NCBI GenBank assembly: GCA_958433005.1 | Contig: CAUAWV010000004.1 | Location: 11,530-75,529, forward strand | Source: an uncultured Collinsella sp. | GTDB taxonomy: Bacteria > Actinomycetota > Coriobacteriia > Coriobacteriales > Coriobacteriaceae | DNA: 64,000 nt | Reading direction: 5' to 3' | Part shown: in pieces, positions 43,080-52,363 of the stretch | Position numbering within the stretch: the stretch's first letter is position 1 | Layout: each line of letters starts with the position of its first letter | Program-made: the position numbers and the translations under genes | The notes under the pieces: model-generated | Told to the model about the DNA's origin: nothing | Databases searched by the model: none | What the model saw: only the letters and a program-made list of their open reading frames with translations

Positions 43080-45221
43080 ATGCTTTTTTCCCGCCGTTCT
43101 GCTACGTCTGCCTGCGCCATTGCGCTTGTCGTAATGGCGGTCACCCCTTATCACCGGTTTTCATCTTCAATCGGCCTGGCGTCAGGTGCAATGACCTGGC
43201 TCGTTATCCTGGGCGCATGCCTCGCGGCGTTTGGTCACGGTGTTGCGCTCCGCAAGGGGAGAGAAATAAGGCGGCCGGGGTTCCTTGACGTCTTCGGTAT
43301 TTTCCTTGCTGCTATTGCAACGGTTCCCGAATGGGCCGACCTGGCCTTCTATGCTCGCGGAGATTCTATTCCATTCGTGTTTGCGCCTATCTGGCTGTTG
43401 CGCGGCGTTTCATGCGCCTCGTGCTTTGCTGGGTCGTTGCTCCTCTCATATGTAATTTGGGATACGGCGGGCTCTCCTTTGACGCGGGGGGCGACGCGGG
43501 CTGACGAAAGAGAAACTCGTCATCCGCAGGACGCGATTTTTACAGAAACAATAGCCGTCATGTCTTGTCTGCTGTTCTGCTGTCGAGTTTCATGGAGAGT
43601 CGTTCCCGAGCCATGGGGGATGCCCCCTGTAACGGCCGCATCAATTGGCCTTGTGCTTTTAATTCCTCTGGTCTATTTCGTGTTGGCTGCGGTCCCGCTG
43701 CTTTGCTGTCCCCGCGCCTTTGGTCGGGGGCAGGGCGACGTGTTTGCCTGTTCTGTGCTCGTGGCAGTTCCCATTGGCCTTGTTCCGGCTGTCGAGGTGG
43801 CATACTTTGCAAGCGATGCCGCGGTCATTGCATCACTGTCGATGGGGTCCGCTATTGCTGTTGCCGCCTTCGTATACACATTGCTCAGGAAGAAACGGGA
43901 CAACGATTCGGATATCCCCCGCACGTCCGACCCATTCGATGCGGGGGCGTTTTCCCCCGCCCTGTCGCCTCGAGAAGAGCAGTTTGTTCGACTGCTGCTC
44001 AAAGGGAAAACGCCGGCGGAAATTGCCAGGGAGACGGATACGAAGCCATCGACGGTGCGAACAACGCTTCACCGAGCATACGGGAAGGCGTCGGTTGCGG
44101 GTTCACGCGAGCTCGTGGCGTTGTTTGCGGGTGAGGGTGATACTGTAGGGCATGAGCTGCCGCAGCGGCATGCTGACGATATGGTGGCATCAGCTCGAAC
44201 GCGCCGGCTGTTTCGATACCTGCTCACATTATTTTTTATCCTCCTTGCGGCTGGCCCCTTGGTAATGGCGGATAGCGATTGGGGGTCCGGTGTTTCGCGG
44301 GCTGTCGCCTTTTCCCTCTTAAGCTACGCATTGGGTCTCGGACTGCTTCTGTCGCTACGCTACGCGGGTGGAAAAGCGAATCGTGGCGCTGCGCTGGATA
44401 GAGCAGGTGAAGCGATTTGGCTCGGAAGCCCGTACGTATGGGCGATGCTATCTGCTGTGGAATGGTCTTTTATCTATATCGCGGCATGGAGGTGCATACG
44501 CGATCCGTTGATGGCCGTGCCAGTCCTGGTTTGCGGCGTGGCGTCTATGGCTTCGCTCGCCGTTGAGTTGCGTCCGTTTAAGGTGCGTGCTCGTACCCGG
44601 GCTATCGTGCCGTTGGTGTCAATGGGCATGGTTGCCTTAATCTATGCGGTCACTAGGGGGCGAATCCACGGGCTTGCGGTGCTGACGGGGATGTTGCTCA
44701 CATATAAGGTGCTGCGAAGCTGTCCTTGGTGCAAAATGCTTGGGATATGGATGCTTTGCTTCGGGGCGATGGCTCCTGTTTGGGTTGTCTTGCTCAATAT
44801 GGTGCAGGATCTGACGGTTTTCGAGCCGTTGTTTCTTGCGTCGTTGTTGGGGCAAAGTTCGGCTGTCAATGTCGTCGTGGCAACGGTGATTGTTTGCTGG
44901 TCTGTGCCCATGTTCGTTACGCACATCGCGCTCGCCCGCTCGGTTGAGGACGAGAAGGCCGTCTTGGAGTACCGGGCGAACGGGTCCACCGAAACGGCCC
45001 ACGTGCGCCAGCTGGCCCTGCTTGCGTCGCGCTCCCTTTCTGATGTTCAGTCGCAAATTTTGCTGATGACGGCAGAGGGGGCAACGACAAAGGCCATTGC
45101 GGAGGATGTCGGTTACGCTGCATCTACGGTGCAAGCGCTGCGGTCTGCATCTTACCGCCAGTTGAAGATCAAGAATAAGGCGGAGCTAATTTTATTGTTA
45201 TCGCAGGTAGATAACGTGTAA
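43080..45221 (+). CDS. Polytopic membrane protein with two LuxR helix-turn-helix domains, 713 aa
   Basis: Two similar halves, each of about six to eight hydrophobic helices ending in a LuxR/GerE-type HTH: residues ~295-350 (SPREEQFVRLLLKGKTPAEIARETDTKPSTVRTTLHRAYGK) and ~650-713 (LSDVQSQILLMTAEGATTKAIAEDVGYAASTVQALRSASYRQLKIKNKAEL). So it looks like a fused tandem of membrane-LuxR regulators, a type frequent in Coriobacteriia but usually with one HTH. ATG 43080 has GGAGG at 43071-43075, and a -10-like TATAAT at 43055 overlaps the alternative ATG at 43059. It precedes the secreted-protein/ABC cluster by 109 bp and is its likely regulator. Confidence 0.85.
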   Translation: MLFSRRSATSACAIALVVMAVTPYHRFSSSIGLASGAMTWLVILGACLAAFGHGVALRKGREIRRPGFLDVFGIFLAAIATVPEWADLAFYARGDSIPFVFAPIWLLRGVSCASCFAGSLLLSYVIWDTAGSPLTRGATRADERETRHPQDAIFTETIAVMSCLLFCCRVSWRVVPEPWGMPPVTAASIGLVLLIPLVYFVLAAVPLLCCPRAFGRGQGDVFACSVLVAVPIGLVPAVEVAYFASDAAVIASLSMGSAIAVAAFVYTLLRKKRDNDSDIPRTSDPFDAGAFSPALSPREEQFVRLLLKGKTPAEIARETDTKPSTVRTTLHRAYGKASVAGSRELVALFAGEGDTVGHELPQRHADDMVASARTRRLFRYLLTLFFILLAAGPLVMADSDWGSGVSRAVAFSLLSYALGLGLLLSLRYAGGKANRGAALDRAGEAIWLGSPYVWAMLSAVEWSFIYIAAWRCIRDPLMAVPVLVCGVASMASLAVELRPFKVRARTRAIVPLVSMGMVALIYAVTRGRIHGLAVLTGMLLTYKVLRSCPWCKMLGIWMLCFGAMAPVWVVLLNMVQDLTVFEPLFLASLLGQSSAVNVVVATVIVCWSVPMFVTHIALARSVEDEKAVLEYRANGSTETAHVRQLALLASRSLSDVQSQILLMTAEGATTKAIAEDVGYAASTVQALRSASYRQLKIKNKAELILLLSQVDNV

Positions 45222-45330
45222 ACGCCTGAGCAATTAACTCAATAGCGGGTGTTTACAGACATCTTTCTCTATTCATGCGAAGGTTGCCGTGCGTCGACGC
45301 ATTGTTAACCGCTTTTGATTGGAGAAGGCC

Positions 45331-45843
45331 ATGATTAAGCCAAGGAGCGCTATTGCTCGAATCGGAGTCGGCTTGGCGATTGCAGCGGGTCTGTCCCTAG
45401 GGGTTCCCGCTGCATCGTTTGCACAAGAGGAGTTTGACACCTCTCAGGTTTCCAGCATTACTCAAAACGCCGATACGGGAATTACGACCTGTACGAACAA
45501 TGCCGATAAGGCATTTAGTTTTCAATGTGCCGGGACGAGTGCAACTGGCTACCGTCAAAAGGATGATTCCTCATCGCTCTATCTGGATATCCAGGGCCAT
45601 ACGGGAAATCCGCTTCGGTTATATACAGACGGTGCGTATAACACAAGCGGTAGCGGCAGCATGAATTGTACTCAGGGAACGTATCGTTCGAATCACAAGG
45701 GACAGTGGGAAATGTATAACCTCGTCCGTGAGAACGGGCGATCTGCGGCGCGACTGACTGCATGGGCGGAGTCTGGCTACGGCACTGTTATTGGTGTATG
45801 GAGCCCCGACTGCGTCGGGCATTTCCACAAGCTTCCCGCATAG
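45331..45843 (+). CDS. Secreted protein of unknown family, 170 aa
   Basis: ATG 45331 follows GGAGAAGG. It has a clear signal peptide (MIKPRSAIARIGVGLAIAAG..., cleavage after SFA-Q near residue 32). The mature ~138 residues are polar, Ser/Thr/Gly/Asn-rich with four cysteines (TTCTN, FQCAG, MNCTQ, PDCVG) likely forming two disulfides, and aromatic motifs (GQWEMYNL, VIGVWSPDC). The gene is followed 54 bp later by two coupled ABC-2 permeases and an ATPase. This order resembles secreted bacteriocin/immunity-transport cassettes such as the lactococcin 972 group, but no sequence identity to that group is claimed. Confidence 0.65.
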   Translation: MIKPRSAIARIGVGLAIAAGLSLGVPAASFAQEEFDTSQVSSITQNADTGITTCTNNADKAFSFQCAGTSATGYRQKDDSSSLYLDIQGHTGNPLRLYTDGAYNTSGSGSMNCTQGTYRSNHKGQWEMYNLVRENGRSAARLTAWAESGYGTVIGVWSPDCVGHFHKLPA

Positions 45844-45897
45844 TTGTTTGAAATGGCTCCCTTCCGGCTTTCTGGGTCGGAAGGGGGAGGAGGACGT

Positions 45898-46779
45898 ATG
45901 AACCAAAAGCTCGCAAGATACGAACTGTCGAAAACGATTAGACGTCCAGCTTTTATCCTTGCTCTCTTGATTGCGGTCGCAGTTGCAATAGCTGCCGCGC
46001 TGGAGCCGTGGGCAAATTTGGAAAAAGAGCGTCACAACCTTCTTTCTTTTGGTTACGGCGTTGGCGTGCAAGCCGAAAATTATCTCGGTCAAACACGTGA
46101 AAGCAGCTTCGGTAACTGGATTGTTGTGAGCGCGAACGCGCCACTGTCTGCGTCGGTGTTTTTCTATGCACTGCCCCTGCTTGCAATGTTGGCTGGATCT
46201 TGGTCGTGTCTCTTTGAGCGTTTGAGTGGTTATGACATGCAGATATGCACGCGCGTTTCCAGAAAGGCGTACGTGAACGTAAAGATGCTGTCTGCTTTCC
46301 TCTCCGCGTTTACAGTGACTGCCATTCCTCTGCTCGTCAATTTCCTGATCGTCTCGATGCTTTTTCCTGCGTATCTTCCTCGGGTCGATGAGTCGACTTA
46401 CGTAGGACTTTACCTGCATAGCTACTTCTCCGGTCTATTTTATTCGCATCCTTTGTCATATGTGCTCGCATACACGCTGTTCGATGCTGTCACGCTCGGG
46501 ACTTTATCCATGGCTGTAACTGGCTTCTCAATTTTGTTTCGTAGCAGAATCAAAGCGATAATTGTCCCGTATCTGCTAATGGTTGCGTGGCATTTTGCAA
46601 ATGGCTGGATCTTCGGCGTAATGGCTTGTGTGGGGTTTAACTGCAATATCCTCAACAGCATCAGGTCGGAATCGCTGAATAACTGGCCAGACATTCGAGC
46701 CGGTTTTGCGGAAATCATATTATTGACCCTTGCTTCGTTGGCTTTTTCTGGGGCGTGGAAAAGACGCGAGGTGGTCTGA
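45898..46779 (+). CDS. ABC-2-type permease 1, 293 aa
   Basis: ATG 45898 has GGGGGAGGAGG upstream. Six hydrophobic segments: one near the N-terminus (RRPAFILALLIAVAVAIAAAL), a large extracytoplasmic loop with LLSFGYGVGVQAENYLGQ, then SVFFYALPLLAMLAGSW and three more. The topology fits ABC-2 exporters of the bacteriocin-immunity/peptide-resistance kind. The stop overlaps the next ATG (TGATG), so the two permeases are likely made in equal amounts as a heterodimer. Confidence 0.75.
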   Translation: MNQKLARYELSKTIRRPAFILALLIAVAVAIAAALEPWANLEKERHNLLSFGYGVGVQAENYLGQTRESSFGNWIVVSANAPLSASVFFYALPLLAMLAGSWSCLFERLSGYDMQICTRVSRKAYVNVKMLSAFLSAFTVTAIPLLVNFLIVSMLFPAYLPRVDESTYVGLYLHSYFSGLFYSHPLSYVLAYTLFDAVTLGTLSMAVTGFSILFRSRIKAIIVPYLLMVAWHFANGWIFGVMACVGFNCNILNSIRSESLNNWPDIRAGFAEIILLTLASLAFSGAWKRREVV

Positions 46780-47615
46780 TGCTGTTTAGGCTGGTCGCCG
46801 CGGACCTGAGGACCGTTTTGAAGAAGAACATCATTACTTATATTGCGATCGCGGCAGTGACCGTTGCGAACTTGGTGTACGCCTACGGATTGTCTTCTGT
46901 GTATGGGGTCAGGACGGATACCTTGGGGTTTGCGGATAATCTTGCGCTCGTGTTTGCCGGATCTGCTCCGTTTGAGCCTAGGCCCGGGGTCATGTTTGTG
47001 CCTCCGCTAGGATGGCTTTTTCTCATTCTGCTTATTCTCTATACAACACTCGATTATCCGACCGAATCGTTGCACGGGTTTGGTTTGCAAGCGCTTGTTC
47101 GATGTCGGGCAAGAATCCTTTGGTGGGTCTCGCGTTTTATCTTGGTGGCGGCGGTAACGGCATTTTCGCTGCTCGTGGTGGTTTGCTCTGTTGTGATTTG
47201 GAGCTTGGTGGTGAGCTCATCGTTCAGCGCGGTCATTCATGGCGAGTCGCTTCAGCTGGCTAATTTGGCGCCGTGGTTTCTCAAAGCTGGCGAGGCGGAT
47301 GCGCTGCCGTTTTTCGTAGGACTCTTTCTTGCTTTCGAGGCGCTTGCGTTTGCGCAGGCAGCGGTCGGGTTTGTGCTTGGGTCGTCGGTCTCGTTTGTGG
47401 TTTTAACGAGCTCCCTGATCTGTTCGGCATTTGCGCGGCATTGGGTGCTGTTAGGCAACGCCCTAATGCTGTTGCGCTGGGGCGGAATTGTCAAAGAGGG
47501 AATCGCGGCGGGCTCGAGCGTCTTGTTTTCAATTGTGATTATGTCGTTATGCCTATCGTTGGGTGGACTGTGGTTTCGAAGGGCCGACCTTATAGAAAAG
47601 GGGGACAAGATATGA
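46779..47615 (+). CDS. ABC-2-type permease 2, 278 aa
   Basis: Second permease, similar topology: N-terminal IITYIAIAAVTVANLVYAYG, loop, LGWLFLILLILYTTLDYPTESLHGFGLQALVRCRARILWW (cytosolic coupling region), and further helices to LFSIVIMSLCLSLGGLWF. Coupled to permease 1 by TGATG and to the ATPase by ATGA at 47612-47615. Confidence 0.75.
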   Translation: MLFRLVAADLRTVLKKNIITYIAIAAVTVANLVYAYGLSSVYGVRTDTLGFADNLALVFAGSAPFEPRPGVMFVPPLGWLFLILLILYTTLDYPTESLHGFGLQALVRCRARILWWVSRFILVAAVTAFSLLVVVCSVVIWSLVVSSSFSAVIHGESLQLANLAPWFLKAGEADALPFFVGLFLAFEALAFAQAAVGFVLGSSVSFVVLTSSLICSAFARHWVLLGNALMLLRWGGIVKEGIAAGSSVLFSIVIMSLCLSLGGLWFRRADLIEKGDKI

Positions 47616-48256
47616 GCGTGATCGTTAGGGACGTATCGAAGCGCATGGGCAAAAACGATGTTCTGCGCAACGTGTCCATCGAGGTTGACCCTGGGACTGT
47701 GGTCGGACTTCAGGGGATAAACGGTTCGGGCAAGACCATGCTCATGCGAGCGGTCTGCGGATTGATCAAGCCTACCGAAGGCGAAATCTCTATCGATGGC
47801 CAAAGGCTTGGGGCGGACATCTCGTTCCCGCCGAGTCTGGGGATGTTGATCGAGGCGCCTTCCTTTTTGGGATATCTGTCTGGCTACGACAATCTGGAGC
47901 TCATCGCTCAGATCAAGGGCGTTGCCACCCCCGAGGACATTCGCTCTGCCCTGCGGCTCGTGGGGCTCGATGCAGACGAAAAAAAGAAGTTCCGAGCATA
48001 TTCGCTTGGGATGAAGCAACGTCTGGGGATAGCTGCGGCAATTATGGAAAAGCCGAAGCTACTCGTTCTCGATGAGCCAACAAATGCCCTCGACGAAGCG
48101 GGAGTGGAAATGCTCAAGCGCGTTGTGGCGATGGCGGCATCAGCGGGTCGCGAGGTTATTCTGTCCAGCCATGACGGAGAGGTGCTCGCGGAGCTTGCCG
48201 ATAGAGTTTATTGCATGCGCGATGGCGCCGTTGTGAACGTTCGGGAAAGGTCGTGA
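47612..48256 (+). CDS. ABC transporter ATP-binding protein, 214 aa
   Basis: Complete nucleotide-binding domain: Walker A GINGSGKT (~38-45), YSLGMKQRLGIA signature (LSGGQ equivalent replaced by SLGMKQR, usual in ABC-2 exporters), Walker B LLVLDEPTN, D-loop ALDEAG, H-loop SSHDG. ATG 47612 follows AAAAGGGGGA. Drives the two preceding permeases. Short C-terminus without extra domain. Confidence 0.92.
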   Translation: MSVIVRDVSKRMGKNDVLRNVSIEVDPGTVVGLQGINGSGKTMLMRAVCGLIKPTEGEISIDGQRLGADISFPPSLGMLIEAPSFLGYLSGYDNLELIAQIKGVATPEDIRSALRLVGLDADEKKKFRAYSLGMKQRLGIAAAIMEKPKLLVLDEPTNALDEAGVEMLKRVVAMAASAGREVILSSHDGEVLAELADRVYCMRDGAVVNVRERS

Positions 48257-48261
48257 GCGCG

Positions 48262-48933
48262 ATGAAGAAGGCCCTGTGGACGAGAAGGTCGATGCTCGCG
48301 CTTTTCGGCTGTGCTGTTACTGGCCTTGCGGGCATGAGGGTGAGCGTCGTTAACGGGAACCGGACGGTCATTCCTGAGAAATACTATGCGGAGGGCGAAT
48401 GGCTCTCGATGGATGGGGCGTTTCTGGGGTCGAAGGATGTGGCGACTGATGGGTATTCGTTTTGTATAGACGGGGCAGAGCTGCTCACGCCGCGCGAGTA
48501 TCTCAAGCGTGCGCATGATGATTATTCAAAATATGGCATCGTGGATACGAAAACGAAATTGAAGGACGCCGACATCACGTGTGTTATCGCCGTAAAGATG
48601 CGTGTCAGGAATAAGGACAATGTCGAAGGCGGAATCAAAACGTATGTTTGGCATTTGGTGCCGGAGTCTGCGCCAAACTATGACTTTGTGGTCAATACCG
48701 ATCTGATAACGCAGGCAATGCCGGCTCTGGGCGGTTCTGCTGCGTTTGCTGTACAGGTTGGGGCGGAGAACGAGTTGCTCGTCCCATTCATGATGCAAAA
48801 CACCAACGACTATTTCGAAGGTTACGAGACCGTCCGTTTTGAGAAAGCATTTCCCGGGACTTACACGATGAAGATGACCGATCTGCCGGAGCGAAGGCTC
48901 TTAAGGTTTGAAGTGAAGCAGTTCGAGAGTTAG
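48262..48933 (+). CDS. Exported protein of the ABC cluster, DUF5027/5028-like, ~223 aa
   Basis: The N-terminus MKKALWTRRSMLALFGCAVTGLAG carries a twin-arginine-like signal. The mature domain has LSMDGAFLGSKDVATDGYSFCIDGAELLTPREYLKRAHDDY, a pattern I associate loosely with the DUF5027/DUF5028 lipoproteins found beside ABC-2 peptide transporters; this assignment is tentative. GTG 48253 overlaps the ATPase stop (GTGA) and is an alternative start. Probable role: extracellular accessory or immunity partner of the transporter. Confidence 0.6.
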   Translation: MKKALWTRRSMLALFGCAVTGLAGMRVSVVNGNRTVIPEKYYAEGEWLSMDGAFLGSKDVATDGYSFCIDGAELLTPREYLKRAHDDYSKYGIVDTKTKLKDADITCVIAVKMRVRNKDNVEGGIKTYVWHLVPESAPNYDFVVNTDLITQAMPALGGSAAFAVQVGAENELLVPFMMQNTNDYFEGYETVRFEKAFPGTYTMKMTDLPERRLLRFEVKQFES

Positions 48934-48958
48934 GCAAAACGGGTCCATCGGCGGTACG

Positions 48959-48998
48959 CGCGCCCGATTCCAGGCGCCCCGGCCCGGAATCGGGCGCG
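48959..48998. terminator. 13-bp perfect hairpin between convergent genes
   Basis: CGCGCCCGATTCC (48959-48971) pairs with GGAATCGGGCGCG (48986-48998). Without a long T-run; likely ends both the ABC cluster and the convergent gene at 49027. Confidence 0.6.
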
Positions 48999-49026
48999 GG
49001 ACGAGGCGCCTTCGGTGTCGGCCGGC

Positions 49027-49743
49027 CTACCGCTTCTTCTTGTTCTTCTTCTGCTTGCGCTGCTTGCCCTTGGTCTCCTGGGGCTTGTCGCCCTGCTTGG
49101 CTTCGGCTGCGGCCTTCTCGGCCTTCATCTTCTTGCGTTTGGTCTCGATGCGCAGCTTTTTGTTGATGCGCGCCTTAAGGAAGGCGCCAAACTGCTCGGC
49201 ATCGCCGCGAACAAAGGTGTCCTTGGGGATCGTCACGCCTTGGTCGGCGAACATGGCCACAAAGATGCGCTCGCCGTCGAGCACGTGGTCGAGCTTGTCA
49301 AACGGGAAGAACTGCGACTTGCCGCTCTTGCCCCAGACCATTAGGCCGTCTTCGTTGGCGGCGACGCGGCGATAACGGCCGCCCATGGACTCGTCGGCCT
49401 CGACGGCATCGATAAAGTCGCGGGCGAGCGTGTGGTGCAGGTTTTTGCTCCACCAGGCCAAAAAGGCGCCGAACACGATGAGGACGACGCCAAACTTGAT
49501 CCAGTTGCCACCGGCTACCAGCATGCCAATACCCAGCAGGGCGGCAATGGCGGCGGCGACATACAGGGAGCCGCGGCGTCTGGGCGAGGCGACCAGGCGG
49601 GCGAAGTCGGTGACCAGATCGTTTTCGTACTGATACTCGTTGAGGTACAGGATGCCGTCATCGGCTGCTGCCTGCGCCTCGAGCGCGACCTCGACCTGGT
49701 CGGCTGCTTCGGAGGGAATGAGGTTGCTCTCTGCGTCTGCCAT
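49027..49743 (-). CDS. YcxB-like membrane protein with Lys-rich tail, 238 aa
   Basis: Two adjacent helices (~62-105: GSLYVAAAIAALLGIGMLVAGG and FGVVLIVFGAFLAWW) followed by a YcxB-like/PH-type domain (~110-195: RYRRVAANEDGLMVWGKSGKSQFFPFDKLDHVLDGERIFVAMF). The tail is extremely basic (KKLRIETKRKKMKAEKAAAEAKQGDK...KKNKKKR), probably binding RNA or acidic lipid. GGAGT precedes the ATG. Divergent from dnaX across 115 bp. Confidence 0.7.
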   Translation of the reverse strand: MADAESNLIPSEAADQVEVALEAQAAADDGILYLNEYQYENDLVTDFARLVASPRRRGSLYVAAAIAALLGIGMLVAGGNWIKFGVVLIVFGAFLAWWSKNLHHTLARDFIDAVEADESMGGRYRRVAANEDGLMVWGKSGKSQFFPFDKLDHVLDGERIFVAMFADQGVTIPKDTFVRGDAEQFGAFLKARINKKLRIETKRKKMKAEKAAAEAKQGDKPQETKGKQRKQKKNKKKR

Positions 49744-49858
49744 ACTCTTTGGACTCCTATCGCGGCGGGCTCGCCGTACGGGTTATTATGAGTGCAGTAT
49801 GCCGTGCGACCGCATGGCCGCCGCGGCAACAAGACTCAGTATACCCGGGGGAGCACCC

Positions 49859-52342
49859 ATGGAATCGTTGTACCGAAAGTATCGCCCGCTCACCTTTGAC
49901 TCCGTGGTGGGCCAGCAGCATATCGTCTCGACGCTCGAGCACGCCATCACCGAGGGGCGTCTGTCCCACGCCTACCTGTTCTGCGGACCGCGCGGCACGG
50001 GCAAGACCACCATGGCGCGCATTCTGGCCAAGGCGCTGCTGTGCCGCAATGCCGAGGCGGCGCGCGCCGAGGGTGCAAGCGGCTGCATGCCCGACGGTAC
50101 TTGCGAGGAGTGCGAACTCATTGCCGAGGGCAACCACCCCGATGTCTACGAGCTCGATGCCGCAAGCCGTACCGGCGTGGACAATGTGCGCGAGGAAATC
50201 ATCAACTCCGTCAACTTTGCCCCGGTGCGCGGCAAGTACAAGATCTATATCATCGACGAGGTCCACATGCTCACGACGGCGGCGTTCAACGCGCTGCTCA
50301 AGACGCTTGAGGAGCCGCCGGCACACGTGATCTTTGTGCTGTGCACCACCGACCCGCAAAAGATTCTGGAGACCATCCTCTCGCGCTGCCAGCGTTTCGA
50401 TTTCCATCGCATCGGCAACGAGGATATTGAGCATCGCCTTGCATACGTGTGCGAGCAGGAGGGTTTCGATTACGACGACGAGGCGCTGGCTATCGTGGCG
50501 CGTCATGCCAAGGGCGGCATGCGCGACGCGTTGTCCACGCTGGAGCAGCTGAGCGTCTTTGGCAACGGTTCTGTGCATGCGGACGACGCCCGCTCGCTTT
50601 TAGGCGAGGTTTCGGACCAGATTCTGGGCGAGTTTTCCCGCGCCATTGCCGATCGCGATGTTGCCGAGCTCTATGGACTGATTCGTGCACAGGTCGAGGA
50701 AGGAAACGACCTGCTGGAACTGACGCGCGACCTGGTGGCGCATGTGCGTGACGTGTACGTTGCCTGCGTTGCCGGTGCCCGTGCCGAGCTGTTTGAGGGC
50801 GGCTCCGAGCAGGCCGAGGCGCTTGCTGCCGAGGCCGCTGCCTTTGGCGAGCATCCTGCCGACCGCCTGGCCCGTGTGCTGACGGTGCTCGACGATGCCG
50901 CACTGGAGATGAGGGGCGCGAGCGACGTGCGCCTGGTGCTCGAGATTGCCTGCACGCGTCTGGCACGTCCCGAGGCCGATTTGACGATTGAAGCTTTGGC
51001 TGAGCGCGTAGCTCGCTTGGAGGCCATGGTTGCCAACGCCGCCGTTCCGGCGAGCGTGGCTGCTGCTCAGGCCGCCGCGCCTGCAGCATCGGTACCCGCT
51101 GCTGCCCAGCAGCCGACGCTAATTTCGGGCGTCCGAGCTGCCGCTCCGGCGGCATCCGCTGCCCCCGCTGATACGTCCGCGCGCCAGGGCGGTATGCCTT
51201 GGGACCGTGGTGCTGCCGCTCCGGCGGCTCAGCCTGCGCCCCGTTCTGCGTCCGTGTCGGCTTCCAAGCCTGCAGCGTCTGCACCTCAGTCTGCGCCGGC
51301 TCCGACGCCTCAGCCCGTTGCGGCCCCCGCGCCTGCCACCGCTCCGGCACCTAAGCCCCAGCCCAACACCGCCGCCCAGGTTGCTGCCGCCGGTGCTGCC
51401 GAGACGCCCGCGGTCGAGGATGCCGGAGAGCTGCAGCGCAAATGGGCCGAGGTTGTCGAGCGTGTCAAGGCGCGTCAGGCTTCCTACGCAGGGCTTTTGC
51501 TCAACGCCCGCGCCACGGCCGACGACGGCTCCAAGCTCACGGTCTCGTTCCCCGCGGGTTCGACTTTTGCCATCAAGATGCTCGGTCGCGCCGATACGCA
51601 GTCGGTGGTCCTGCCGACGGTCTGCGCGGTCTTCGGTCGTCGTACCGTCGACTATGTCCTGGATGGGGGTGGCACGCCGGCTCCTCAACATGAGGAGCAT
51701 TCTCCATCTGCACGGGCTGCGGCATCTGCGGGCCCGCAACCCGTGTCCTCGGCGGCCCCTGCATCCTCGAGCGCCAGCGCGACGCAGCCAAAAGCAGCAC
51801 CGGTAGCGGCACCGACCCTGTCGGCGCCTAAGCCCGCGGCGCCCAAACCGGCTGCTCCGGCTCCCGCGCCCAAGCCCGCTGCCGCGCCCGCGCCCAAGTC
51901 ATCTGACCTGGGCAAAGCCCCCTGGCTACGCTCCGACAACCCCGCCGGCGCTCCTGCCAGGGGTAAGCTCCCGACTGAGCCCGCGCCCCGTGCGCCCGAG
52001 CGCTCTGCCGCTCCCAAATCTCAGCCTGCTGCGTCGTCTGCGCCGTGGGAATCCGAGCAGGTGCCCTACGACGATGCCATGGTTGGCGGTTTTGCTGCCG
52101 ATGCTGGTGGGGACGATCTGCCTCCGTTCGACGTGCCGGGTGCGGCGTCCGCGCCCAAGTCCGCTGCAACTGCCCCCAAAGAGGAGGACGCTCCTGCAGC
52201 TCCCTGGGAGTCCAACCCCGGTGCAGGCAGCCCCTTCGGCCATCAGGGTGCAGCCCCGAGCATCCCGCAGACCGAGGACGAGGCCAAAGCCCTCATCCGC
52301 AGCGTCTTCGGCCAGTCCACCATCTTCAAGCCGGTGGAGTAG
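49859..52342 (+). CDS. dnaX: DNA polymerase III subunit gamma/tau
   Basis: Clamp-loader ATPase: YRKYRPLTFDSVVGQ start, Walker A FCGPRGTGKTT (~43-50), zinc-binding cysteines LLCRN...GCMPDGTCEEC, Walker B YIIDEVHML, SRC motif LSRCQRFDF. Domain III follows to ~390. The remainder (~395-827) is Ala/Pro-rich with an embedded folded segment (~515-610, LQRKWAEVVERVKARQASYAGLLLNARATADDG...), the tau-type C-terminal domain. No obvious slippery A-tract was noticed, so gamma production by frameshift is unproven. ATG 49859 follows GGGGGAG; the frame extends upstream but without support. Downstream ybaB and recR are 830 bp away, interrupted by a reverse gene. Confidence 0.95.
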   Translation: MESLYRKYRPLTFDSVVGQQHIVSTLEHAITEGRLSHAYLFCGPRGTGKTTMARILAKALLCRNAEAARAEGASGCMPDGTCEECELIAEGNHPDVYELDAASRTGVDNVREEIINSVNFAPVRGKYKIYIIDEVHMLTTAAFNALLKTLEEPPAHVIFVLCTTDPQKILETILSRCQRFDFHRIGNEDIEHRLAYVCEQEGFDYDDEALAIVARHAKGGMRDALSTLEQLSVFGNGSVHADDARSLLGEVSDQILGEFSRAIADRDVAELYGLIRAQVEEGNDLLELTRDLVAHVRDVYVACVAGARAELFEGGSEQAEALAAEAAAFGEHPADRLARVLTVLDDAALEMRGASDVRLVLEIACTRLARPEADLTIEALAERVARLEAMVANAAVPASVAAAQAAAPAASVPAAAQQPTLISGVRAAAPAASAAPADTSARQGGMPWDRGAAAPAAQPAPRSASVSASKPAASAPQSAPAPTPQPVAAPAPATAPAPKPQPNTAAQVAAAGAAETPAVEDAGELQRKWAEVVERVKARQASYAGLLLNARATADDGSKLTVSFPAGSTFAIKMLGRADTQSVVLPTVCAVFGRRTVDYVLDGGGTPAPQHEEHSPSARAAASAGPQPVSSAAPASSSASATQPKAAPVAAPTLSAPKPAAPKPAAPAPAPKPAAAPAPKSSDLGKAPWLRSDNPAGAPARGKLPTEPAPRAPERSAAPKSQPAASSAPWESEQVPYDDAMVGGFAADAGGDDLPPFDVPGAASAPKSAATAPKEEDAPAAPWESNPGAGSPFGHQGAAPSIPQTEDEAKALIRSVFGQSTIFKPVE

Positions 52343-52363
52343 CTGTGCAGGCGGGTATACTGC

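Noticed and set aside
45619..46419. 266-codon ORF antisense to the secreted protein and permease 1
   Set aside because: Spans the boundary of two supported genes; no ribosome site or domain.
50490..51350. 286-codon ORF antisense to dnaX
   Set aside because: Arg/Gln/Pro-rich shadow of the Ala/Pro-rich tau region.
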